Shown piece by piece: positions 1 to 9,893 of a stretch of DNA of 64,000 nucleotides. The notes under the pieces were generated by a model. That model searched no databases. It was not told where the DNA came from and was given only the letters and a program-made list of their open reading frames with translations. Every line of letters begins with the position of its first letter. The first letter of the stretch is position 1. Position numbers and translations under genes: made by a program. The stretch is from Cephalotus follicularis (lineage: Eukaryota; Streptophyta; Magnoliopsida; Oxalidales; Cephalotaceae), in the NCBI GenBank assembly GCA_001972305.1, contig BDDD01000924.1:1-64000 (forward strand), given 5' to 3'.

Positions 1-1444
1 AACTAGCTTCGCAACCTTCATCCCAGACAAACAAAGTCTTCTTCTGGGTTAGTCTAGTCAAAGGCTCAGCTATTCTTGAGAAATTCTGAATAAACCTTCT
101 GTAATATCCCGCCAAGCCAAGAAAACTGCGTACCTCCGTCACATTCCTCGGTTGTGGCCAATCTTGTACCACCTCTGTCTTTGACGGATCCACCGCCAAA
201 CCCTCTCCAGATACTATGTGACCGAGAAAGCTCACATGGTCAAGCCAAAATTCACACTTACTGAATTTGGCATACAGTTGGTGCTCTCGGAGAATCTGTA
301 GAGCCAACCTCAGGTGGGAAGCATGCTCTTCTTCACTTTTTGAGTATACAAGTACGTCGTCAATAAACACAACGACGAACTGGTCCAAGTACGGTCGGAA
401 CACATCGTTCATCAATGACATGAACGCAGCAGGTGCATTGGTAACACAAAAAGGCATCACCAGGAATTCATAGTGACCGTATCTTGTCCGGAAGGCAGTC
501 TTCTCAATATCTCCTTCCCTCACCCTCAACTGGTGATATCCTGTTCTCAAATCAAGCTTTGAGAACACTCTCGCTCCTTGCAACTGGTCGAATAAATCCT
601 CGATGTGGGGTAAAGGATACTTGTTCTTAATAGTCGCCTTGTTCAACATTCTGTAGTCGATGCAGAGCCTCATCGACCCATCTTTCTTTTTGACAAACAG
701 TACCGGTGCACCCCATGGAGAAACACTAGGTCTTACAAAACCTTTATTAATCAGGTCTTGTAACTGCAGCTTCGGTTCTTGCAACTCAGCCGGAGCCATC
801 CGGTAGGGTGATTTAGAGATAGGAGCCGTTCCAGGAACAAGGTCAATAACGAACTCCATACTCCTCTTGGGTGGTAAGGATCCCAAGTCATCAGGAAACA
901 CCTCCGGAAATTCGCACACAACTGGAATTTCCTCCAAGCTCAAGCCTTTCTCCTTCCTTCTATCAATAACATAAGCCAAATATCCCTCGTATCCCTTCTC
1001 CAGGTATCTCGATGCTCGGATAAAAGATATGATCGGTGTAGAGAATCCCTTGTCTCCCTTGAACTGAAAAGTTATTCCGTCGGGCAGACAGAAATCCATG
1101 TCCTTGTGGTAGAAATCCATACGAGCACGATGCGCCGATAGCCAATCCATCCCCAATATCACATCGAAGTCACGGATAGGCAGTACAATCAGGTGTGCAT
1201 ATAAAGGAATGCCTGCCATAGACATCTCATAACTCCTATATACCAAGTCAGTATACATAGAAGTCCCAGTCGGTGTACTCACATCAAGTGTATAAGACAA
1301 GCAGTCAGGGGTAACATCTAAACAAGATGCAAAATGTGCAGATATAAATGAATGTGATGCACCTGAATCCATCAGTACTCTAGAAGAATAACCATATATA
1401 TACAGAGTACCTCGAACAACAGAAGTCGACTCTGGAGCCTCAGT
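1..1444 (-). CDS. E1 pol, partial: aspartic protease and reverse transcriptase
   Basis: I scanned the minus-strand frame from 1444 to 1 codon by codon and found no stop. It starts directly after a TAG at 1445-1447 in the same frame as gag, so gag-pol was a single polyprotein. The protease active-site DSGASHSF is encoded near 1340-1369. The RT follows, with [22 protein letters not shown] and the catalytic FIDD box near 350-370, and the start of the RT thumb and RNase H linker at the edge. The role is cleavage of the polyprotein and copying of element RNA into DNA within virus-like particles, as known for the family. Compared with E2, this copy retains the protease motif. Activity would require readthrough or loss of the upstream stops. 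Confidence 0.85.
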
Positions 1445-2596
1445 CTAAGCAAGTACAAAAATTCTACCTTTTGCGATGCCCTTGCCGTTATCCCTCCTCT
1501 GTGATGGTCCCGCAGCCGTGCCACTGCTGCTCCCTAGCCCAGTAGGCGCTGTAGCAGAATTCTTCGGGCAGTCCTTCACCGAATGACCAGACGCTCCACA
1601 CCTTAAACATAGCCCGTTCATCTTCCAACAATCCTTCTGCAAGTGGCCCTTCCGACCACAGTGGTAACAAGCTCCGGTTCCCGCATTACTCCCCTGACTA
1701 GGAGTCCCCAAAGTGGCAGTCTGCCCAGATTTGTTCTTTGATGACTTGTTCGGAGAACCACTGTTTTGCCATCTCGAAGAAGCTGGTCTCGATTGAGTAC
1801 GAGATTGCTCAATCCTTCTGTCATTTGCATCAGCTTCCAGAATTCTAGCTCTCTCAGCAATATCTACAAAAGATGTTAGCTGCGACAGTAATAACTTAGA
1901 TCGGATATCCGAACGAAGGCCTTTCAGAAACCTTCGGATCTTTCTGGATTCACCCTCTACAAGATAGGCCATGTGCCGAGCTAACTCCACAAAACGGGTC
2001 TGGTATTGAGCTACCGTCATATTACCTTGACGTAACTCCATCAATTCTGTCTCTCTCCTGTCTCGCTCCATTTGTGGAACATAAGCTGCTGAGCACTCCG
2101 ATTGGAATCAGTCCCAAGTTCTGTCCAGATTTTGAGATTCCCACTTTGCTTCAACGATCTCCCACCAATGAGTAGCTTCACCCCATAGGCGGTACACAGC
2201 AAAGGTAATCTTTTGTTCATCGGTACATCTCAAGGCGTCAAATATCCTCTCCATGTCTCTCATCCATTGCTCAACTACATTGACATCCAACTCTCCCAGG
2301 AATGTAGGAGGGTTTTGCCTCATGAATCTCTCCAAGTCTCTGGCAAAATCACCAACGTGATTGATTTCTGGAACACACTGTCGGGCTTGAGTAGCCTCAT
2401 ACATCTGTCTCATCTGTTCCATGTGTGCAGCATTGGCTTGGATCTACTGTTGGAAAAGATCAGCCATGCGTTCGAAGTTACTCCTCTCATCGTGTACTGG
2501 AGGAACATTCACTTCCGGGGCATTCTCGTGAACAGGCGGGGCATCCTTTACCTCGTCAGCTCTACGCCTTCCACGTCTTTCTCTCCTTCGATCCAT
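1445..2596 (-). pseudogene. E1 gag, interrupted by three in-frame stops
   Basis: Start ATG is at 2594-2596 (MDRRRERRG; the same MDRRR start is found in E2). The frame is constant but carries TAG at 2441-2443, TGA at 2105-2107 and TAG at 1445-1447. Each is explained by one C-to-T change from CAG or CGA (for the last, E2 has CAA). The middle piece is a retrotransposon capsid domain (FLGELDVNVVEQWMRDMERI, then WGEATHWWE). The C-terminal part carries two CCHC zinc knuckles, CYHCGRKGHLQKDC and [14 protein letters not shown], expected to bind element RNA. No length changes were seen, so decay is by substitution only. The last TAG sits exactly at the gag/pol boundary, so a recoding stop cannot be excluded. 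Confidence 0.85.
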
Positions 2597-2684
2597 TGTG
2601 TTTCCTATATGGAATGACAAAATCATTAGGAAACAATTTACTTAATTTTCGAGAAACTTATCCAGCTTAGCATATATGGAATAT

Positions 2685-2696
2685 GCTCTGATACCA
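2685..2696 (-). other. E1 primer-binding site (initiator tRNA-Met)
   Basis: The minus strand reads TGGTATCAGAGC four bases inside the 5' LTR, complementary to the 3' end of initiator tRNA-Met, the usual primer of plant Ty3 and many Ty1 elements. Confidence 0.9.
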
Positions 2697-3429
2697 CTGT
2701 TGTCACACCCCGTCTTCCATATATATAAGGCAACATATAAAGTGGTAAAGCAATCAACATCAAATGATCCAGCTCATGCAGGAATACCAATAATTAAAAA
2801 CCTTCGATAGCGGAAGCAACAACATAAAAGAGCCGAATATAGAAACACATCACGCATCCCATACTACGTGATGCCCAAAATCCAAACATAACTGTTGATC
2901 GCCCAAAACGGAGCGCGAAATAATGATACAATGCAAGATAACAAATTATCATTTGTTACAAAATCCAAATACATGCTCAATAATCCAAATACATAAATAA
3001 GAGAGATAACAAGTCTTCTCTTTAAATCTCCGTGCATGATCCATGTCAAGACCACTCCATCAATCTGTTACAGTAGGGGTTAGCCTTTGTCCTCACTCGG
3101 CTAAGTGAATAAACCCATAAATACAGTTTGAGTTATATGATAATGAGTATCATGAATGAATGCATAATGATGAGCCATGACATGTAATTTTCATAGTAAA
3201 AATTCCTCCATGTGTACATATAAAAATATATGCCTGCTCACAGTACAAGTATAACTCATAAGTTATATCAACAGAGGCAGTAAAATATGTTCCCAAAAGG
3301 AACCAGACAAACCAGTCGTCATGATCGTCGCCACCTCCTGGCCCCAACGTCATGCACTCTTACTCCGTCCCAAACGGTTTTGGAGCGAGTCCTCAGTAAG
3401 TTGTTTAGCACGGTGACTAAACCAACAGC

Positions 3430-3550
3430 AGGTTACTAGCACAGTGGCTAAGTAATCAATAGGTTATTAGCACGGTGGCTAATAATCAACAGGTTATTAG
3501 CACGGTGACTAATAATCAACAGGTTATTAGCACGATGGCCAATAATCAAC
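3430..3550. repeat. 30-bp tandem repeat in E1 LTR
   Basis: Three near-identical 30-bp units (3461-3490, 3491-3520, 3521-3550; consensus begins AGGTTATTAGCACGGTGGCT) follow a diverged 31-bp unit at 3430-3460. The matching part of the E2 LTRs lacks the array, so it expanded after the copies split. Confidence 0.9.
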
Positions 3551-4019
3551 AAGCACAAGCATTTCACAGTACAAGTCAAGCAATTACATATAATTACTTG
3601 ATCCAGTATATTTGTTTAAAATATACTTTTCCGTTCACAGGTTGTAATAAGTCATAAACTTAAAACAATACATTTCTCTCGTCTTTGGAAATACTTCCAT
3701 AATCATTTCAAAAATATATACATTCATAATTTATACATTTTCACAATTTCATTTGGTTTCATAATCAAACCTTTAAAACATTTCTCTATCATTGGAAATA
3801 CCTCCCCAATCATTTCGAAAATATATAAATTCATATGTTGACAAATATACATTTTCGTACCCAAATGATCATAATAATCATGCAAGCTTTTCAAAATGGT
3901 TAACACTTTTAGGAAGCAACCATAATGCAAATCACAGTAACAATGCAAACATATGCTCAGAATGCATCTAGGTTCTTTCCTAGGGTCGTTTCGGATCCAA
4001 CGGGTCCCATTCGAGCGAA

Positions 4020-4385
4020 ATCCTACTGATCAGGGGAACAGGCGTCGATGTCTATCATAAAGGAGTCGACGTCTTTACCATACCAGGGAGTATCAATACG
4101 CGAGTCTTGGTTCGGGAGGGTGAAATCCGACTTATTAATCCCTCGTGTAATCGAATATCACTCTCTAAACGTGTAAGGAATGCTACTGGTTAACAGCAAC
4201 ACATTCAGAACATCAAATCAAAATCAAACAGGTGATTCCCAAGTGGCTAAAATGGCCATCTGAAACGAATATTACAGTTCAACGATTTCCCAGAAAAGGC
4301 GTCGATGTCTTTTATCAAAGCATAGATGTCTTTCACATATCCACACGAAGGCATCGACGTCTTCACATGGACGTCGATGTCTTTA
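4020..4385. repeat. Palindrome cluster 1 of E1 LTR
   Basis: Repeated copies of GCGTCGATGTCTTT and ACGTCGATGTCTTT, with CATCGACGTCTTC between, at about 4025-4080 and 4295-4385. They are variants of the palindrome AAAGACGTCGACGTCTTT. A second cluster lies at 5105-5290. Confidence 0.8.
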
Positions 4386-5104
4386 TAACCCAGAACGTGT
4401 TTTCCCCGATTTTTAACACTGCAAGCCATTAACAAATCCATCCTTTACACAGCAACCCACATATTCATGTAATAGTACATGCAAGATTAACTCAGTGTAT
4501 CACAGTAACGCCACAACAAGTCCAGAATCACAATTCAACCCTTAACATGCAATTCACAATGCTATTCATTAACTTAGAACTCAAAATTGCATATATAAAT
4601 CCATCACTTTCCCCTACCTTATTGTTCCAAGTTAGGAACCAGAAAATCCACCTCTTTAAGTTCCCAAGTTCTGGCTTCCAACAGCTCCAAGGTTCCTCAG
4701 CAACTGCCACCCACAAGCTCCAATCTTCCAGCTTATTTCAAGCTCAACAATGGCACACACACACACTGTTTTATTCCCTCTCTTTCTTCTGGTGTTATAA
4801 AACGAGAGAGATAAGTGGGGAGGGTTGTTCTTATGCAGATGGCTCCTACCTAACCTCCTTCTGCTGCCATTTAACAGGCCCCCTCGTGCTCTCTCCCACT
4901 TCCAGGTTTTCTGCATTTCTTTTTGTTTTCTAATCTCCCTTTTGCAGGTTGCATGTTAGGATGGCATAATTCCTTGCATGTTCCAGGTGAGGGTAGGTTT
5001 TAGTGCTCCCGGTCAGTACACCAACATGCTCAACACGTCGAAACGCACTTGAAAAGGCATTAGGTAAAGCCTCTAAACAATTCCCCTTGCATGTTACTCT
5101 ACCA

Positions 5105-5290
5105 GCGAAAAAGCTCGACAGACATTCCTACAAAGGCGTCGACATCTTTCCTTAGACGTTGATCTCTTTTCCATTTTTGTAAGAAGGTGTCGATGCCTTC
5201 TCTAAATGTCGACGCGCATGCCTATGCACTCACGCGTACCTTGGTTCACAAAGGCGTTGACGTCTTTACAAAGACGTCGATGTCTTTGTC
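5105..5290. repeat. Palindrome cluster 2 of E1 LTR
   Basis: About five further GTCGAC/GTCGAT-centred motifs near the outer (U3) end of the LTR, including AAAGACGTCGATGTCTTTG at about 5268-5290. Confidence 0.75.
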
Positions 5291-5462
5291 CCAAAATAAC
5301 GCCGTTTCAAGCTTTAACATACTCGTCCCATTTCCATGTCCATAAATAGGGTTTGTAAGCATCCTTTGAGTTCAAAAACTCAACATTCTCATTAAATCAA
5401 GTTTAATGATTACATCATAAATCAAAATATTACATCAGGAAAATTTCGGGCGTTACACTATT

Positions 5463-5543
5463 CTTTAAATTGATAAAAATACAATACATTATAAATGACA
5501 ATACCATCCATTTGTTCACAATAACGTTTAACATTCACATCAG

Positions 5544-5586
<43 letters not shown>

Positions 5587-6140
5587 AGAAATGTATGGCA
5601 ACTTTTTGTAAACTATGAATATAAACAATAAACCAAAATACTCTAATAAGCAAAAGTAAATTGCAAAAAGTAAAAGAGATAGAGTTAGAAGGTTGCAAAC
5701 ATGGTTTATAGTGACCCATCTCAAGCCTACGTCCACTTTCTCAAGATAGCTCCTCGAGGTTCCACTAGAGGCCACTAGTAACCACTAGTAACCTTTGATT
5801 TTGGGTTACGGGTGCAAATAAAAAAAACACCTTACACTTTGATTTTGGCTTACGGGTGCAAATCAAGGAAACACCATACAAGATCACTCCCCTCCAATAA
5901 TCCTACTAAGGATTCACTCCCCTTGATTATCTCTCTTAGGGTTCACTCCCCTATTACAATGAAAGGTTGTTATGTGTTTTGAGATTTGCATATAACCTCT
6001 ACAAGGTATGATATGAAAGTTACAAAGTACTTGGCCCAAACTTTAAGTGGATATGAAAGTGTAAGCTTTTCTTTCTAGAAGTTCTTTTATTTTGTTATGT
6101 ACATGTGCAAGTTGAGCTCTTGAGATTAGATGTTCAAATT
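5463..6140 (-). repeat. E12: left part of an old Sirevirus-type LTR
   Basis: From about 5590 the sequence resembles the outer part of the E4 LTR (for example GATAGAGTTAGAAGGTTGCAA, then CCTACGTCCACTTTCTCAAG). It ends at the E4 insertion point and continues at 14226. No coding region is seen. The outer LTR terminus is missing, possibly removed or displaced by E1. An (AT)n run lies at 5548-5583. Confidence 0.6.
5548..5583. repeat. (AT)n microsatellite, 36 bp
   Basis: Uninterrupted alternating A and T over 36 bases. Confidence 0.95.
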
Positions 6141-7426
6141 TGAAATAACTACAGGGGGGGGGGGTGAATTGTAGTTTAAAAATGATCTAAACTTTTTCGC
6201 AATGAACTAAATCAATAAGCAATCTCAATATAAACCAAAGATGTAAGGAGATAGAGTTAAGAGATATGCAAACACTAGTTTAGAGTGGTTCGGCCAAACT
6301 CTTGCCTACGTCCACTTTTCCCAAGGACCTCCTTGAGTTTCCACTAGTTCTCCGAATATAATTACGGGTGCTATTCGGTACACCTTTGTGATTTACCTCA
6401 ATCACTTACAACTTTCTTTGGGTTCACTCCCCAAATTCACTAGGGTTCACTCCCCTATTACAATTGAAGTATAAAATGTAGTGTTTGAGCTAAACCTCTC
6501 ACAGGTTGGATATTACAAGATAATAGCTCAATTTGGTGAGAACAAGAAACTAGCTTAAAATATGACAAGAAAAGCTCTTTGAATGTGATTTGATCTTTTG
6601 TAGGTTTTGTTTGCTTGATGATATTTTGCACTTGTTGTTCTCTTCTTTTTTTCAGAGGCTTTAAACTCCCTTTCATAGCCATAAAAGGCTTGTAGCCGTT
6701 GCTTGATTTGAGGAGTCTTTTGATTAATAATACAGTAGTTGCAATCTTTGATTTTTATTTCTGCTGATATAAAGACGTCGACTTCTTTCATAAAGGCGTC
6801 AATGTCTTTGTAACTGATAGCCGTTGTAGTGCTTGAAGTAGCCGTTCCATGTTTCCCGGTTTTTGTCTGTTTGAAAAGGCGTCGACTTCTTTTCAGAAAG
6901 CGTCGATGTCTTTTCTGGGTAATCACCAGGAATTTAGACTTTGAGTAACTCGTCGACTTCTTTTGTAGTACACGATGTGTTTTCTGGGAAATCCCGGTTT
7001 CTCTAGTAAGGCGTCGATGTCCACTGAAAGGCGTCGATGTCTTTAGTACGGACGTCGATGTCTTTGGCTTTAGAAGTCGATGTCTTTGCATGAAAATGTT
7101 CTGTAACTCTAGTACCTAAAGACGTCGATGTCTTTGAGATAGGGGTCGACGTCTTTCGTACGAACGTCGATGTTTTTGCCTTTGGAAGTCGATGTCTTCT
7201 TGTGAAATTGTCTTGTAACTTCTGGCATGAAAGGAGTCGATGTCTTTTATAAAGGAGTCGACTTCTTTCGTACGGACGTCGACTTATTCCCTGGAAGATC
7301 AATGTCTTTTTCTGCAGATAAAAATTTTGCTTTGGTACTTATTTTGTAATTCCTTGCACATAAAGTAAATTTGTTAAATGCAAATATGTTATCATCAAAA
7401 CAAGGATTGAGACTAAATAGTCAACA
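6141..7426 (-). repeat. E4 3' LTR (1286 bp)
   Basis: It runs from TGAAATAACTACAG (with a G-rich run) to AGTCAACA and is followed by the polypurine tract. The inner half (about 6770-7305) is packed with palindrome variants such as GGCGTCGATGTCTTT and GACGTCGATGTCTTT. The equivalent stretch is present in the 5' LTR remnant. Confidence 0.92.
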
Positions 7427-8095
7427 ATCTCCCCCTTTTTGATGATGACAAAAATTTGCTCAAAACGGAAAGAATTTAAAGTGATACAACTTTAAATAAT
7501 CATAAGAGAAAATAGATATATCTTTTGCAGAGATTATATATAGTATGCAATGTTCAAATAAGTGATAATCTATGCTTCCTTGACATTTCCTCCAAAAAGT
7601 GAGTCATTTTTCAAAGTTACCATTAACTTGTGAGTTTAAGCACAAAACTCCCTTTTGTTCTCCCCTTTTGACATTTACATATATTTTGAGCTTATTCTCC
7701 CCCTTTTTTGTATAACATCAAAAAGAACTACAAAAAGGCAGAAAAATGTTAGCTCCCCCTTAATATAAGGAAGGGTGAGAAGAGAGTATAGGCATTTTGC
7801 AAAAATTATCAAAGTATCGGCAACCATTTGAATAAAAGAGGTCACATTGAATAATCGAGACCACATTTATGCAACATATTATATCTGAAACACATTAATT
7901 CAATACCACAATTATATCATAAATGAAAACATAATCATTAATTCAAAACACCATTTCATGAAATTTAAACATTTCATTAATATCATTCAAACATTAACAA
8001 TATTGTCTTTTACAAGCAATTCATAAAGGAGAAAACATCATGATTCATTAACAACAAAACCAAAAACAGCAACAAAAACAGCAGTAAACAATCAG
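7427..8095 (-). other. E4 polypurine tracts and 3' non-coding region
   Basis: The primary polypurine tract touches the LTR (7427-7440, minus strand AAAAAGGGGGAGAT preceded by GTCATCATC). Further CCCC-rich copies occur at about 7660 (TCTCCCCTTTTG), 7700 (TCTCCCCCTTTTTTG) and 7752 (GCTCCCCCTTAA). Multiple polypurine tracts are known from Sireviruses. The rest is AT-rich with no coding signal. Confidence 0.8.
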
Positions 8096-9547
8096 TCAAG
8101 ATTCAGTAGGAGCAGTAGGGGTATCGGAGGATGAATCTCCTACGTCGCCCGAAGTGTCTGTGCAATGATCGAAAATCTTGGCGGCGGCAAACTTACGTTC
8201 CGTTCTTTTAAGACGTCTCTTAACGACTCTTAAATCGTAGTAAACGCCTTCATCAACATCTTCGTAATTCTTATGAAGAATTTTATGATCTTCCGCCAAG
8301 CTACCGAGTTGCATTTTGATTTCCTTGAATTGACCATCAAAAGAAGCTTGCATGGAAGCAAACTGGGATTGCATAACCTCCATCATCCTGTCAAAGTCAG
8401 TGGTGGATGAGGAGCCTTGAGCATGAACAGGGGCAGTTTGTGCAGGGGCAGTTTGTTCCCAAGGAGGGTTGTCCTCTTGCTCCTCCCTTGCAATTCTTGG
8501 AGCATGATCCGCTCTGGGGCAATACGTCCAGATTCCTTGCTCCTTCTTCCATCCCATTCGATTGAACGTGCTCTTGTTATAGGTGTCTTCCTTCTTCAAT
8601 TTTGTGGCAACCTCTCCTTCAAGCCGAATATGGAAGTGTAGGAATACTTTGGTGAGAATAGAGCCAAAAGGAAGAATGGATTTCTTTTGGTGAAAGGCTC
8701 TAACCATTGTCTTAAGCATAAGAAGTGGGAAACAAAACTCAATTCTTGAAAGAATGCACCACATAAGGAAAACTTGCATTCTTGACAACTTAGCATACCC
8801 TCCACCGGTGGGTAAGATTTGATGAACTATGAGATGGTGGAGGAGTCTATGGTCAACGGACAAACGATTCGTGGTTAGTGCCATATTAGGATGCACATTT
8901 GGATCGTTGGGATACAAGATTGACAAAATGTGGTTAGGGTGAAAACCCTCAACCTCCGGCCATTACTTATGTTCAAAGACATAGATGCCGGTGTGTGGAA
9001 TATGCAAAATGGAAGCAAGAATCCTAGCATTTAAATAGATTCTTTCTCCCTTAACAGTAGAAGTGAGAGCAAATTCCTCATTTTGGTTGGAAGCTATTCT
9101 AAGGTTGGAATAGAATTCTTTGACTAATTTGATGTAGAATGGATCAGAAATTTGGACTAGAGGGATAAGATTTAGATCCTCTAACCAAGATACGAAAGAA
9201 AATTCGGAGGAACAGAAATATAAATCAATGTTTCTACCACCCATCACCCTTTTGTCCACAAAAGTGACACTCCTCAAAGGAATTGGTGAGTGCTCTTCAG
9301 ATTCAGAATCCGATTGCATAGCAGGGTCGGGAGAAGGTTCCCTTATATCTAGCCTCTGCTTTTTAGTAGATTTGGGAGGTTGAGATGAAGAAGCTCCCTT
9401 CTTTTTGCCACCCCGTTTTGTTCTAACCAACGATTTTTGACGAAAAATAGAGAGAGAAAAATATTTTTGAAAAAAATCAGAAAAGGAGGTAAAGTGAGTA
9501 AATGAGCTTGAGATCGACTTTTTATGAAGAAGTTGATTTCTGATCAA
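8096..9547 (-). pseudogene. E4 env-like ORF, split by one nonsense codon
   Basis: Two pieces in one frame, 9547-8963 and 8926-8096, are separated by a TAA at 8963-8965. The N-terminal part is basic (KRGGKKKGASSSQPPKSTKK) and followed by an acidic Ser/Glu stretch. The middle part contains LSVDHRLLHHLIVHQILPTG and FLMWCILSRIEF, typical of the 'putative plant transposon protein' family encoded downstream of pol in Sireviruses. The C-terminus is Gln/Glu/Lys-rich with coiled-coil character. I see no clear signal peptide or fusion peptide, so an envelope role is only by analogy. The start chosen (9547) gives the longest frame; a later start near the basic stretch is possible. E5 carries a more decayed relative. 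Confidence 0.75.
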
Positions 9548-9893
9548 AAGACGTCGACATGATTCAAGAAGAGGTCGACGCGTTTTTAAAAAATAGCTGC
9601 AAAAACGGTGCGTTTTAAAAAAGCATCGACGTATTTTGAAAATAGTCGACGAGTTTTAGTGAAAACCAAAGGAGTCGACGTTTTTCAATAGGGATCGACG
9701 GCATTTTCATACGGCAGCATTTTTCAAGAAAAGGAGTCGATGCGATTTATCAAAGCATAAGATTACCAGAAAAGAAGTCGACTCGTTTTGTAAAACATAC
9801 CAGAAAAATCAACCAAAAACAGAACAAACACAGAAAATCAAACATCATATCAAATATGCATCAATCAAACATATCATATAAATATCAAAAACA
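9548..9893. other. E4 pol-env spacer with palindrome array
   Basis: There is no coding region between RNase H and the env-like ORF. The stretch 9550-9790 carries about eight GTCGAC/ATCGAC-centred motifs (GACGTCGACATG, GGTCGACGCGTTTT, AGTCGACGTTTTT, GAGTCGATGCGATTT). E5 has the same arrangement at 17975-18085. Confidence 0.75.

Larger units (their letters stand above)
1..5457 (-). mobile_element. E1: Ty3/gypsy Tekay-like chromovirus, 3' part off window
   Basis: The minus strand holds, in order, a 2757-bp 5' LTR (2701-5457), a primer-binding site, gag and the first part of pol, which runs off the left edge within the RT/RNase H boundary. It belongs to the same family as E2: the pol region 1-1320 aligns with 53571-54890 with no net length change, the LTRs are nearly equal in length, and both LTRs share termini TGTCACACCCCG and GGGCGTTACA (plus-strand reading). 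Tekay/Del assignment is inferred from LTR length, the two zinc knuckles, RT style and the chromodomain of the sister copy. The expected 5-bp target duplication would be 5458-5462 (CTATT), but its partner lies off the window. Confidence 0.9.
2701..5457 (-). repeat. E1 5' LTR (2757 bp)
   Basis: The LTR is bounded by TGTCACACCCCG at 2701 and GGGCGTTACA at 5457 (TG..CA), next to the primer-binding site. It contains a 30-bp tandem repeat (3430-3550), two clusters of GTCGAC-type palindromes (about 4020-4385 and 5105-5290) and a 33-bp block at 3073-3105 identical to one in the E2 3' LTR. Short open frames inside it show no recognisable protein and are treated as chance. No second E1 LTR is visible, so age cannot be estimated here. 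Confidence 0.9.

Noticed and set aside
7003-7302. CRISPR-like array in the E4 LTR because of regularly recurring short motifs
   Set aside because: Motifs are variable palindromes with unequal spacing inside a retrotransposon LTR; no repeat-spacer regularity and no cas genes.
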